NCBI GenBank assembly: GCA_046351235.1
Contig: JAXLYV010000002.1
Span: forward strand, 124,001-188,000
Direction: 5' to 3'
Length of the DNA stretch: 64,000 nt
Source of the DNA: JBBSAT01 sp046351235
Lineage (GTDB): Bacteria > Myxococcota_A > Polyangia > Polyangiales > Sandaracinaceae
Under the pieces are notes generated by a model that was not told the origin of the DNA, ran no database searches, and saw only the letters and a list, made by a program, of their open reading frames with translations. Position 1 is the first letter of the stretch; the number at the start of each line of letters is the position of its first letter. Both the position numbers and the translations under genes were made by a program. Positions 35,818 through 46,496 of this stretch are shown one piece after another.

Positions 35818-36843
35818 TCACACCGTCGGGACGAGCACGACCTTGCCGACGTTCTTGCCGTGCTCGAGGCGGCCGAACGCGTCGGCGGCCTTGTCGAACG
35901 GGTACACGCCGTCGAGGTGCGGCGCGATCTGGCCCGCCTCGAAGAGACGCACGCACTCCGAGAGCCCGGACTGGATCATCGGCTGCAGGTGCCACATGTG
36001 GCCGAGGTTCACGCCGGCGACGCCCTTGTTGTCGTTCATGAGCTTCATCGGATCGAACTTCGGGTTGCTCAGCACCGTGCCGATCGCGCGGAACCAGTTG
36101 GCCTTCCCGGGCGTCGCGACGTTCGCCATGCCGAAGCAGATCAAGAGGCCGCCCTCGCGGATCAGCGAGTGGCCCTTCCCCCAGTCCTTGCCGCCGAGCG
36201 GATCGAGCACGAAGTCGACGCCCTCGCCGTTCGTGAGGCGCTTCACTTCCTCGACGTAGTCCTTCGTGCGGTAGTCGATCGGGTGATCGCAGCCCTGCTT
36301 GCGCACGTAGTCGTGCTTGCTGGCGCTGGAGGTGCCGAAGGTGGTGACGCCCTTCACCGTGCGGCAGAGCTGCAGCGCCGCCGTGCCCACGCCGCCCGCG
36401 GCCATGTGCACGAGGACGCGGTCGCCGCTGCGGATGCGCGCGACCGAGAACAACATGTGGTGCGCCGTCAGGTAGTTCACCGGGATCGCCGCGGCGATCT
36501 CGAACGACATGGCGTCGGGGATCGCGACCACCTGCGTGCTCGGCACGACCACGACGTCGCTCATGCCGCCGAAGCGCGACATGAACAGGACCCGCGTTCC
36601 CACCGCCGGGCCGGTCGCACCGTCGCCGAGCTTCTCCACGACGCCCGCGCCCTCGTAGCCCACGACGCAGGGCGGCTTCGGCGCGTCGGGATAGAGGCCC
36701 TGGCGCGCGGTGACCTCGGCGAAGTTGAGGCCCGCGGCCTTCACGCGGATCTTCACCTCCCCGCGCTTCGGCTCGGGGTCGGGGGTCTCGCGGACCTCGA
36801 GGACGTTGGGGCCGCCGTGCTTGGTGATCCAGATGGCTCGCAT
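35818..36843 (-). CDS. Medium-chain quinone oxidoreductase-like (VAT-1 type) enzyme
   Basis: A 341-residue MDR-superfamily protein. The N-terminal GroES-like part has AAGLNFAEVTARQGLYPDAP and CVVGYEGAGVV; the nucleotide-binding Rossmann motif is HMAAGGVGTAALQLCR. The catalytic and structural zinc cysteines of alcohol dehydrogenases are absent, which places it with zeta-crystallin/quinone reductase or VAT-1-like NADPH enzymes. The C-terminal segments NWFRAIGTVLSNPKFDPMKL and GVAGVNLGHMW are particularly close to the VAT-1 pattern. The substrate is unknown; quinones or enones are typical. It is a single gene, convergent with the giant lipoprotein (10 bp apart). Confidence 0.87.
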   Translation of the reverse strand: MRAIWITKHGGPNVLEVRETPDPEPKRGEVKIRVKAAGLNFAEVTARQGLYPDAPKPPCVVGYEGAGVVEKLGDGATGPAVGTRVLFMSRFGGMSDVVVVPSTQVVAIPDAMSFEIAAAIPVNYLTAHHMLFSVARIRSGDRVLVHMAAGGVGTAALQLCRTVKGVTTFGTSSASKHDYVRKQGCDHPIDYRTKDYVEEVKRLTNGEGVDFVLDPLGGKDWGKGHSLIREGGLLICFGMANVATPGKANWFRAIGTVLSNPKFDPMKLMNDNKGVAGVNLGHMWHLQPMIQSGLSECVRLFEAGQIAPHLDGVYPFDKAADAFGRLEHGKNVGKVVLVPTV

Positions 36844-37056
36844 CGCGCGGAGCTATCGCGGCCGGGCCGGGCTCGCCATTCGCATCTCGCGAAGGCCGCG
36901 TGAAGAAACGTCTCGCGCGACGCTCGGTCGCCACCGCGAGCGGATGGATCCGATGCGAGTGACCGCGCCGAGTGAGCGCTGCGGACAGCCCTCGGGAGAG
37001 AAGAAGCGCAAGAGAGCGACGCGCTCGAGCGTCGCGACCGCCGCGGTGACACCCGG

Positions 37057-40000
37057 TCAGCGCGCGCTGTGGATCGCGCGGCCCTGCGTCTCCCACCACG
37101 TGCGGTACTTCTGCTGCACCACCTCGCGGTCCTTCTTGCCCGCGCCAGGGTGGAAGCCGAAGTACTGCTGCGTCATCGTCTTGAGGTCCTCGCCCGCCGC
37201 CGCGCGCAGCGTCTCGTCGCCGTGCGTGAGCGCGTCGATGAGCCACTCGATGCGGTGCCGGCTCTCGTTCCGGTCGGCCCACGCGCTCCACTTGCGGGCG
37301 CCCGCGCCGAGGTCCTCGCAGGTGATCTCCACGAGCGCCAGGTGCGCCGCGTGCACCACCGCGCCGTCCTCGTCCTCCAGCAGATCCACGAGCAGCCGCA
37401 GCGCGCCCGCGTCTCGGATCGCGCCGAGCGCGGCGATGGCGCGCAGCCGCTTCTGCGGATCCTTGCCGCGGATGCGGCCCGTGCGTCGGAGCACCGTGAG
37501 GGCTTCGACCATCTCCGGCAGGCCGCGGTGCTTGAGCAGCGCCTCGGCCGCGAGCTTGCGCGTCGGCTCGTCGTCGTCGAATACGCGCGCGGCGAGCGGC
37601 TCCACGAGCCCGCCCGCGATGAGCTCGTTCGCGAGCATCGTGGCGTAGAAGCGGTGCTCGGTGTCGCCGCTGCCGAGGATGGACGCGAGATAGGGCACGG
37701 CGCGCTCGCGGTAGGCGAAGAGCGCCCGCGCGATTGCGCTCACGTCGCGCCCGCGCGGCTGCTTGCGGTGCGGGCGACGGCGGTCGAACCAGAGCGGGCC
37801 AGGGAAGGCCTGCGCGAGCGAGGGCAGCGGCGCATCGCCCAGGCGCAGGAGCGCGTCCACGATCGCCTTCTCGCCGTCGGGGCCGGCGTGCATCAGCTCC
37901 ACGACGAGGTCGTTGACGTTGTCGCCCATGTCGACGATCACCGAGCGCTGCGCGGCTTGCGGCGGGATCGACGGCGAGGCGCGGCCGGGACGGTGCGAGA
38001 CGGTGGCTTTCTCCGGCCGTGTGGACACGGCGCCGCGCGAGTAGCTGCCGGTCGGGATGCGGACCTTCTCTTCGATCGTGACGGGGATCTCTTCGTCGTC
38101 CTCGCGGCGCGGATCGGCGCGCCGGCGCGCGGCGGGATCGCGGCCCGAGCTGCTCTCCGTGGGCGCGCTGCGGCCCGGCGCGGGGCGCACGCTCTGGCCA
38201 CGCTTGGGCGTGCCCACGACGTCGACCTTCGTGTCCTTGTAGAGATACGTCTCTCGCGGGGGCGCGTGGCGCTCGCCGGGCGTGCTCTGCGTCGCGTGCC
38301 CGGCCGTGTCTTCCTCGCCGTCGCGCTCGCCGTCGTTCTCGTACTCGCCCGAGGTGTCGAAGTCGTCGAGCTCGCCCTCTTCGACCGTGCCGACGACCAT
38401 CTCGGGGCCGTCGTCTTCCTCGCTCGGCGGGGGGGCCGGCTCGGTCGAGCGACCCTGGATGGGCAGCAGGCTCTCGGGCATCGTGTCGCGCCCGACACCG
38501 ATCGCCGTCGGCATCGTGATGGCCGGCTCGCCGGCGGGCGTGGGCACGGGGACGCTCTTCGGGCTCTTCGGCGCCGGGAAGCCCGTGGGCCCCGCGAGCG
38601 GAAGCCCGATTCCCAGATCGAGCGCATCGCTCTGCGGCGGCGGCGGCGCGCTCCGCGGGATGCCGACCATCTGACGCAGCGCCGCGGCGCGCCCCGGGGA
38701 GCGCACGACCGATGCGACGTCGGGCGCCGGCGGCAGCGACGAAGAGGCGCTCGACGGCGGCGGCGGGAGCGCGGCCTCGCGCGAGCCCTCCTCTCGCGGC
38801 GGGGGCGGCGTGGACTCGGGCACGCTCGGCGCGGCGATGATCGCGTCGACGAGCGAGCGCGGTGCGATCGCGTCGCTCGGCGGCGGCGCCGAGGCGCGCT
38901 CCACCCGAGGCCGATCGGCCGCCGGCGGCGCCGACCAACGATCGGGGCTGCGCGAGACCCGGGGCGCGGGAAGGGCGCCCACCGAGCGGGCGGCGGCCTT
39001 CAGATCGCTGCGCTCGGGCAGCGCGCTCGGGGACTTCGCGAACTCGCTCTTCGAGCTCTTCTTCCGCTGCAGGATGATGCGCTCGAGCGCGAGCGCCACG
39101 CGCGGCACGAACGCGACGAGCTCCGGGATGTCCGAGCTCGTGAAGGGATCGCCATCGCGATCGGCGTACAGGATGAGCACCGCGCGCTCGCGCAGAGCGA
39201 CGGGCGCGAGCAGCGTCGTCGCGCTCGGCGGGCGCCGCAGGTTGCCGATCACCTCGCGGTCGGCGTCCGAGGTGTTCATCGGCTCGATCGTCGTCTCGCG
39301 CAGGCGGCGCACGATCGCGAAGCGACCCGGCACGTCGAGCCGCACGTGGAGCTGGCGCACCTCGTCGGCGCTCGCGCCGGGCCCGAATGCGTCGCGCCCC
39401 TCCGCGACGTCGCCGTTCACGACGAAGAGCGCCGCGTAATCGAAGAACTGCCGCGCGAAGGCGAAGAAGATCGCGAGGACGTCGTCGCGCCCGGTCGCCT
39501 GGTCGAGCAGCTTCGCCGCGGCGCCCGCCGTGAGCGGGCCGCGCAGTCGCCGCAGCTCCGCGAGGGGCGTTCCCGGCGAGCTCTGCGCACGCGTGATCTC
39601 GGGCGGATCGCTCGGTGCGCTGGGCGGCTTCGGGCGCGTGGATCCGCGCCGCGGATCGTTCTCGGTCGCGCGCGGAGGGGGGTGCGAGGAGCGACGCACG
39701 CCGACGCCGAGCACCGGCGCCGGGATCGCACCTTCGATGCGCGGCGCGGGCACGCTCGCGTGCTTGGTGGGCTGCGGCGGGGCGACGCCGGGCGTCGTGG
39801 TGCGCGGCAGGTGCTCGGAGAGATCGAGGCTCGTGTCGAAGCTCGTCTCCGTGGGCTGGGCGATCGACGCGGGTGGGAGCACCGACGCCGGCGTCGCCGC
39901 AGGCGGCGCGACCGAGCCCGGCGCGGGCGGCGCGACCGAGGCCGCCGCGAGGGAGGCCGGCGGCGCGACCGACGCGGGCGGCGCGACCGATGCGATCGGC

Positions 40001-40695
40001 GCCATCGACGCGCGCTTGGAAGGGAACCCGTTGGGATCGGTCGTGCGGCCCTCGCTCGGCGGCAGCTGCGAGGGGCGCGGCGGAGGCGGCGGAGCCGGCT
40101 CGTCCTCTTCTTCGTCGAGCCAGCTCGCGGCGCTCGGTCGCGGCTTGGTCGGCAGCTCCGCGAGCGCGCCTCGGTCGACCTTTCCCTGCTGCGGTGGTGC
40201 GACGTAGGGCACCTCGCCCGCCTCGCGGTGGCGCAGCTTCTCGATCAGGCGCCGATGCCGGGCCGAGGGCTCGACGCCGTAGTGGTGCTGCAGGCCTGCC
40301 GCCACGCGCACCTCGCACACGATGCGCGCGACGAGCTCGTAGCCGAGCAAGAAGCCGAGCTGCGACTCCACGTCGGGCGCGAGCGGGCTCGCCGTGGCGA
40401 CCAAGAGCGCGCGCCCATCGACGGCGAGCGGAAGGAGGCGATGCTTCTCCGCGACCTCGCGCGGCACGAGGCGCACGGTGTCGCGCGCCACCTTCATCAC
40501 CTCGTCGCGCGTGGCGGGGAGCACCCCCGCGAGCGCGGCCTGGTAGGCCGCCAGCGTGTTCTCGGCGATCGCCTCGAGCTCGAGGAGCACCGTGGCGATG
40601 TCGCCGCCGGAGACGACCTGCTTCTGCAGGGCTTCCTCGATCTTCCGTACCGGTACAGCCTGGTCACGGGCGAGCAGCGAAGTGAGGGCCGACAT
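37057..40695 (-). CDS. Large MshEN/GAF/HEAT-like multidomain protein
   Basis: A 1212-residue protein without signal peptide. Residues 1-155 match the N-terminal domain of type II secretion/type IV pilus ATPases (MshEN-like: LLARDQAVPVRKIEEALQKQ, LLPLAVDGRALLVATASPLA), a fold that can bind c-di-GMP. A Pro/Ala/Ser linker follows (about 180-380), then a GAF-like domain (about 385-550: FDYAALFVVNGDVAEGRDAF, VLILYADRDGDPFTSSDIPE). A second long disordered region leads to a C-terminal HEAT-like repeat set (about 930-1195: ATMLANELIAGGLVEPLAARV, LRAIAALGAIRDAGALRLLV). No ATPase domain is present, so it is a sensor/scaffold. Such fusions occur in myxobacteria, where motility or secretion control is a fair guess. 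Confidence 0.75.
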   Translation of the reverse strand: MSALTSLLARDQAVPVRKIEEALQKQVVSGGDIATVLLELEAIAENTLAAYQAALAGVLPATRDEVMKVARDTVRLVPREVAEKHRLLPLAVDGRALLVATASPLAPDVESQLGFLLGYELVARIVCEVRVAAGLQHHYGVEPSARHRRLIEKLRHREAGEVPYVAPPQQGKVDRGALAELPTKPRPSAASWLDEEEDEPAPPPPPRPSQLPPSEGRTTDPNGFPSKRASMAPIASVAPPASVAPPASLAAASVAPPAPGSVAPPAATPASVLPPASIAQPTETSFDTSLDLSEHLPRTTTPGVAPPQPTKHASVPAPRIEGAIPAPVLGVGVRRSSHPPPRATENDPRRGSTRPKPPSAPSDPPEITRAQSSPGTPLAELRRLRGPLTAGAAAKLLDQATGRDDVLAIFFAFARQFFDYAALFVVNGDVAEGRDAFGPGASADEVRQLHVRLDVPGRFAIVRRLRETTIEPMNTSDADREVIGNLRRPPSATTLLAPVALRERAVLILYADRDGDPFTSSDIPELVAFVPRVALALERIILQRKKSSKSEFAKSPSALPERSDLKAAARSVGALPAPRVSRSPDRWSAPPAADRPRVERASAPPPSDAIAPRSLVDAIIAAPSVPESTPPPPREEGSREAALPPPPSSASSSLPPAPDVASVVRSPGRAAALRQMVGIPRSAPPPPQSDALDLGIGLPLAGPTGFPAPKSPKSVPVPTPAGEPAITMPTAIGVGRDTMPESLLPIQGRSTEPAPPPSEEDDGPEMVVGTVEEGELDDFDTSGEYENDGERDGEEDTAGHATQSTPGERHAPPRETYLYKDTKVDVVGTPKRGQSVRPAPGRSAPTESSSGRDPAARRRADPRREDDEEIPVTIEEKVRIPTGSYSRGAVSTRPEKATVSHRPGRASPSIPPQAAQRSVIVDMGDNVNDLVVELMHAGPDGEKAIVDALLRLGDAPLPSLAQAFPGPLWFDRRRPHRKQPRGRDVSAIARALFAYRERAVPYLASILGSGDTEHRFYATMLANELIAGGLVEPLAARVFDDDEPTRKLAAEALLKHRGLPEMVEALTVLRRTGRIRGKDPQKRLRAIAALGAIRDAGALRLLVDLLEDEDGAVVHAAHLALVEITCEDLGAGARKWSAWADRNESRHRIEWLIDALTHGDETLRAAAGEDLKTMTQQYFGFHPGAGKKDREVVQQKYRTWWETQGRAIHSAR

Positions 40696-40787
40696 GGACG
40701 GAAGGTCCGCGCATGATCCCCGTGTGTGGGGTCAGGTGTCAACGCCGACGACCTCGACCCGCCCCCGCGGGGTGGGGGCCCGCTCGG

Positions 40788-41129
40788 TCACGCTTTCCGC
40801 AGGTACATCGCCTTGAGCATCACGCTCATGCCGTCGACCTTGCAGTCGACCTCGTGATCGCCGTCGACGAGGCGGATCTTCTTGATCTTCGTCCCGCCCT
40901 TCAGCGTGGTCGAGCTGCCGCGCAGCTTCAGGTCCTTGATCAGCACCACGTCGTCGCCGTTCGCGAGGACCGTCCCGTGTGCGTCCTTCACGACCCGCGG
41001 CCCATCGTCCTCGCTCGCCGCCTCGGTGGCCTTCGGCCACTCGTGGCCGCAGGTCAGGCACTCGTAGTGGTCCTTGGCCTCGGCGACGTCGTTCAGGGTG
41101 CAGATCGGGCAAGCGGGCAGGGTCGACAT
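40788..41129 (-). CDS. yjdM: YjdM/PhnA family zinc-ribbon protein
   Basis: A 113-residue protein. An N-terminal zinc ribbon has Cys pairs CPIC and CLTCGHEW (residues 7-28 region), followed by an acidic linker and the PhnA domain with VVKDAHGTVLANGDDVVLIKDL, LKGGTKIKKIRLVDGDHEVDC and LKAMYLRKA. The length and order are those of E. coli YjdM (formerly PhnA), which was once tied to phosphonate use but has no proven role. It is divergent from uup, with 84 bp between, and lies 92 bp after the start of the MshEN/HEAT gene on the same strand. Confidence 0.92.
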   Translation of the reverse strand: MSTLPACPICTLNDVAEAKDHYECLTCGHEWPKATEAASEDDGPRVVKDAHGTVLANGDDVVLIKDLKLRGSSTTLKGGTKIKKIRLVDGDHEVDCKVDGMSVMLKAMYLRKA

Positions 41130-41213
41130 GGCGCGAGGTCTGGCAGCTCGTGGCGAGAACGCCACGGTCCCGCGCCTGGCACCGAGCGCCCGGCCGGGGT
41201 ACGCGAGGCCGCC

Positions 41214-43121
41214 ATGAGCGTCCTCGACGCGCGCGATCTGCGGAAGTCGTTCGGAGAGAAGGTCCTGCTGGACGGGGCCTCGCTCACCATCGAGGACGGC
41301 GAGCGCGTCGGCCTCGTGGGCCGCAACGGCGCCGGCAAGACCACCCTCGCCAAGATCCTCGGCGGTGAAGAGCCGGCCGACGGCGGCACGATCGCGCGGC
41401 GGCGCAACGCGATCGTCGGCTACCTTCCGCAGGTCCCCGTCTTCGACCCGGGGCGCACGGCCTGGTCCATCGCCTGCGAGGGCCTCTCGCGCTGGAACGA
41501 GCAGAAGGCGCGCTGGGACGCCGCCACGGCGCGGATCGAGGCGGGCGACACGGGCGAGAAGTGGCTCGAAGAGCAGGCGAGCGCGCTCGCGGCGATCGAT
41601 CACCTCGGCGGCTGGGAGCCGCAGCACCGCGTCCGCTCGCTCCTCGACCACCTCCAGGTCCCCGACCCCGAGCGCGCGATCGGCACGATGAGCGGCGGCG
41701 AGCAGCGTCGCGTGGCCCTCGCGCGCCTGCTCGCCCTCGAGCCCGACCTCGCGATCCTCGACGAGCCGACGAACCACCTCGACGCCGACACGATCGAGTG
41801 GCTCGAGGGCTACCTGCTCGACTCGTATCAGGGCGCGATCCTCTTCGTCACGCACGACCGCTACTTCCTCGACCGCATCGTCACGCGCACGATCGAGCTC
41901 TCGCGGGGCCTGCTCCACTCGTACGACGGCGGCTACGGCGACTACCTCGGCGCCAAGGCCGAGCGCGCCGAGCACGAGGCCCGGGCGGAGCAGAACCGCC
42001 GGAACTTCGTGCGCCGCGAGCTCGAGTGGCTGCGGCGGACGCCGGCCGCCCGCACCGGCAAGCAGAAGGCGCGCATCGACCGCGCCGAGGCGGCCATCGC
42101 CCAGCGCGCGCCCGAGCGCGAGCGGACGGTGGCGCTGAGCATGGAGGCCTCGCGCACCAGCAAGACGATCGTGGACGTATCCGACCTCCGGATCGAGATC
42201 GGCGGCCGCGTGCTGGTGGACGGGCTGACGCTCGCGCTCACGAAGGGCGAGCGCGTCGGCATCGTGGGGCCCAACGGCGCGGGCAAGACCACGCTGCTCC
42301 GGACGCTCCTCGGCGAGATCCCGCCAGCGGCCGGCAAGGTGCAGCGCGGGGCGGCGACGCAGATCGCCTACCTCGACCAGGCACGCTCGGGTCTCGACCC
42401 GGACCAGACCGTCATCGACTCGATCGCGGGGGGGCGCCTCCGCGTGGAGATCGGCGGGGAGAACCGGGACATCCGGGGCTGGCTCGACGAGATGCTGTTC
42501 TCTCCCGCCCAGCAGCGGCAGCCGGTCGGGTCGCTCTCGGGAGGGGAGAGGGCGCGCGTGCTGACCCTCCGGATGCTGCTTTCCCCGGCGAGCTTGCTGG
42601 TCCTCGACGAGCCGACGAACGACCTCGACACCGAGACCCTCTCGGCGCTCGAGGACATGCTGGTGACCTTCGACGGGACGGCGCTGATCGTCACCCACGA
42701 CCGCTGGCTGCTCGACCGGGTCGCCACGGCCATCCTGGCGTTCGAGGGCGACGGGAAGGTCGTCCGGTACGCGGGCAACTGGTCGACCTACGTCACGCTC
42801 CGCGAGCAGCGGCAGGCCGAGAAGGCCGCGGCCCAGAAGGGGGCGGCGCCCGTCTCCGTGCCGCCGCCGGCGCCCGCGAAGGCGAGCGAGCCGAGCGCCA
42901 AGAAGCTCACCTATGCCGAGCGCCTGGAGCTGGAGGGGCTGCTCGATCGGATCGGCGCCGAGGAGGCGAAGCTGGCCGAGCTCGAGGCGGCCGCGAACGA
43001 TCCGGACCTGTTCGCCAAGCGCGGCCACGAGGTGAAGGAGCGCCTGGCGGCGGCCGAGGCCCAGAAGGCGGCCGTGGCGGCGCTCTACGCGCGCTGGGAG
43101 CACCTCGAGTCAAGAAAGTAG
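41214..43121 (+). CDS. uup: ABC-F family ATPase Uup
   Basis: A 635-residue soluble tandem ATPase. Each half has Walker A (GRNGAGKTTLAK; GPNGAGKTTLLR), signature (MSGGEQRRVALARLL; LSGGERARVLTLRML) and Walker B (LAILDEPTNHLD; LLVLDEPTNDLD). The linker between them reads REFLEWLRR-like (RRELEWLRRTPAARTGKQKARI), which is diagnostic for the Uup branch. A C-terminal coiled coil (LTYAERLELEGLLDRIGAEE, ALYARWEHLE) completes it. ABC-F proteins act on the ribosome E site; Uup also affects precise excision of transposons in E. coli. No membrane domain is present. A perfect inverted repeat follows the stop by 5 bp. Confidence 0.93.
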   Translation: MSVLDARDLRKSFGEKVLLDGASLTIEDGERVGLVGRNGAGKTTLAKILGGEEPADGGTIARRRNAIVGYLPQVPVFDPGRTAWSIACEGLSRWNEQKARWDAATARIEAGDTGEKWLEEQASALAAIDHLGGWEPQHRVRSLLDHLQVPDPERAIGTMSGGEQRRVALARLLALEPDLAILDEPTNHLDADTIEWLEGYLLDSYQGAILFVTHDRYFLDRIVTRTIELSRGLLHSYDGGYGDYLGAKAERAEHEARAEQNRRNFVRRELEWLRRTPAARTGKQKARIDRAEAAIAQRAPERERTVALSMEASRTSKTIVDVSDLRIEIGGRVLVDGLTLALTKGERVGIVGPNGAGKTTLLRTLLGEIPPAAGKVQRGAATQIAYLDQARSGLDPDQTVIDSIAGGRLRVEIGGENRDIRGWLDEMLFSPAQQRQPVGSLSGGERARVLTLRMLLSPASLLVLDEPTNDLDTETLSALEDMLVTFDGTALIVTHDRWLLDRVATAILAFEGDGKVVRYAGNWSTYVTLREQRQAEKAAAQKGAAPVSVPPPAPAKASEPSAKKLTYAERLELEGLLDRIGAEEAKLAELEAAANDPDLFAKRGHEVKERLAAAEAQKAAVAALYARWEHLESRK

Positions 43122-43125
43122 CCAA

Positions 43126-43147
43126 TTTCGCGGCTCGTTCCGCGAAA
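43126..43147 (+). terminator. Inverted repeat after uup
   Basis: TTTCGCGG (43126-43133), loop of 6, CCGCGAAA (43140-43147), starting 5 bp after the uup stop. It is followed by an A-rich and not a T-rich stretch, so it may protect the 3' end or act with Rho and not be a classical terminator. Confidence 0.45.
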
Positions 43148-43226
43148 ACGCACAAAAAACCTGGGAAATGCGGACATCGACCGCAGAATCGCCCATGGAA
43201 CGTGCCGTTCCCACATGTGCGTACAA

Positions 43227-43260
43227 AAATGCGCAGATCCGCGTTGCGAGGTGCGCATTT
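43227..43260. repeat. 9-bp inverted repeat before the M23 peptidase gene
   Basis: AAATGCGCA (43227-43235) and TGCGCATTT (43252-43260) are perfect inverted copies, 16 bp apart, in an unusually AT-rich stretch for this window. It lies between uup and the peptidase gene, in a frame that also encodes a helix-turn-helix-like remnant; it could be an operator or a transcript hairpin. Confidence 0.5.
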
Positions 43261-43332
43261 GGGTTGCCCGAGGAGCGTTTCGCTGATCTCCTAGGGGTCA
43301 TGACGGTACGACTGCAACGGGGAGCCCTTCGG

Positions 43333-44190
43333 ATGGACCGGCTCGCGGCGGCTGCGGCCACCGTTCGCGCCGCTTCGGACGCCGGCCTCCGCCGCCTCCG
43401 CATCCGCCGCAAGCTCCGTGGCTCGGGCCCCTTCCTGCTCGCGGGCATCATCATGACGCTCGTGCTCGGCCCGCGCGCTCCGGCCGCCGCCGACCTCGGC
43501 GACGAGGAGACGCAGGCCCTGGCGCCCGTCGTCGAGGCCCCCGCCGCGGCCGAGCCGGTCGAGGCCGTGCCCGCCGAAGACGTGGCCGCTCCGGTGGTCG
43601 AGGCCGTGCCCTCGCCCGAGCTCCTGACCGAGCAGCTGCACCTCGGCACCCGTCTTACGGCGCTGCAGGTGATGCGCCTTCCCCCGAATCCGCAGATCGT
43701 CGAGGCGGCCCAGCTGGCGGGCGAGACGCCCGAGCACCTGCTCTGGCCGGTGGCGACGGGCCACTTCGGCCGCGGGTTCGGCTACACCCGCGCCGGGCGC
43801 CCCGACCTCGCGCACCTGGGCGTCGACATCAACGCGCCCACGGGCGACGCGGTCGTCGCGGCGGCCGATGGGGTCGTCGTCTACGCCGGTGACGCGATCG
43901 ACGGCTTCGGCAACTTCATCGTGATCGTCCACCCGAACGGGTGGGGCACCTCGTACGCCCACAACTCCGAGATCCAGGTGCGCACGGGCCAGCTCGTCCA
44001 CCGCGGCGAGCAGATCGCGCTCGTGGGCGCGACGGGGCTCGCGCACGGGCCGCACGTGCACTTCGAGTTCTACCGGAGCGGCGCCCCGGCCGATCCGACG
44101 CCGCTCTTCGAGGAGGCGCCGCCGAACGTCGAGCGCATGGTCGAGCACGCGGCCCTCGAGGCGCGCCTGCACCCGCGCCGCCGGCGGTGA
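43333..44190 (+). CDS. M23 family metallopeptidase (LytM domain), membrane anchored
   Basis: A 285-residue protein. A basic N-terminus (RRLRIRRKLRGSG) precedes one membrane helix (PFLLAGIIMTLVLGPRAPAA); an Ala/Glu/Pro/Val linker leads to the LytM domain (about 135-270). Zinc ligands are seen in HLGVDINAP and HGPHVHFEFY, with the typical HxGxD / HxH pattern. Such enzymes cut peptidoglycan cross-links, or activate amidases if inactive. The ATG at 43333 is chosen because GGGGAG lies eight bases upstream; ATGs at 43300 and 43168 are in frame, and the longer frame spells a helix-turn-helix-like sequence (FGLPEERFADLLGV). It is a single gene between uup and recQ. Confidence 0.85.
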   Translation: MDRLAAAAATVRAASDAGLRRLRIRRKLRGSGPFLLAGIIMTLVLGPRAPAAADLGDEETQALAPVVEAPAAAEPVEAVPAEDVAAPVVEAVPSPELLTEQLHLGTRLTALQVMRLPPNPQIVEAAQLAGETPEHLLWPVATGHFGRGFGYTRAGRPDLAHLGVDINAPTGDAVVAAADGVVVYAGDAIDGFGNFIVIVHPNGWGTSYAHNSEIQVRTGQLVHRGEQIALVGATGLAHGPHVHFEFYRSGAPADPTPLFEEAPPNVERMVEHAALEARLHPRRRR

Positions 44191-44233
44191 GCGTTCGGGG
44201 GACTGGGCGGTCCCCTCGCTCCTCGGCCGGGGC

Positions 44234-46123
<1,890 letters not shown>

Positions 46124-46244
46124 GAAGACGTGTCGGCCCGAGCGCGAGCCGGTTGAGCGTCTTGAACGAACGCCGGGCTTCCCGCCAGCGGAAGCGCGTG
46201 GACCGTGCGTTCGCGGGAGAGTCGCGAAGGCGCCGGCCCGAGAG

Positions 46245-46354
46245 AGCGCTGCGCGTCGACGGTCGTCCGAACGAGAGCGCCGAGGACGACCGGCCCGAGA
46301 GCGCTGCGCGTCGGCGGTCGTCCGAACGAGAGCGCCGAGGACGAGCGGCCCTCT
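46245..46354. repeat. 55-bp tandem duplication
   Basis: Two units of 55 bp, beginning AGCGCTGCGCGTC at 46245 and at 46300; the first 50 bases differ at only two positions. The second unit runs straight into the hairpin element at 46349. Confidence 0.85.
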
Positions 46355-46390
46355 CTCCCGCGTGAGCGGGAGAGGGCTGGGGAGAGGGAC
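46349..46390. repeat. CCCTCTCCC-type hairpin repeat, intergenic copy
   Basis: CTCTCCCGC (46353-46361), loop GTGA, GCGGGAGAG (46366-46374), followed by GGCTGGGGAGAGGGAC. The same arrangement, with the same tail, occurs at 59902-59941 inside a kinase gene. Elements of this type are widespread interspersed repeats in many GC-rich genomes. Confidence 0.8.
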
Positions 46391-46496
46391 CGCGAAGCCG
46401 CGGAAGGGCGGCGCTTCTGCGATCGCGCCCGGCACCGAAATGAGAAAGCGCGAGAGCGATCGCTCGCCCTCGCGCCCCCGTCGCGCGCTCGCTACG

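Larger units (their letters stand above)
46124..46496. other. Repeat-rich intergenic spacer between recQ and a membrane protein gene
   Basis: 373 bp without a convincing gene. It holds a 55-bp tandem duplication (46245-46354) and, directly after it, a CCCTCTC/GAGAGGG hairpin element (46349-46390). Short ORFs run through it, but their Arg/Ser-rich content follows the repeats and does not look like protein. Promoter sequences for recQ (leftward) should lie at the left edge, but none stands out. Confidence 0.6.

Noticed and set aside
36844..37056. A hidden gene or RNA in the 213-bp gap before the oxidoreductase
   Set aside because: No open frame with a start and ribosome site, no hairpin of note and no promoter match were seen.
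43168..43299. Taking 43168 as the start of the M23 peptidase
   Set aside because: The upstream ATG lacks a good ribosome site while GGGGAG precedes 43333 at proper distance; the upstream coding-like part is kept as a finding instead.
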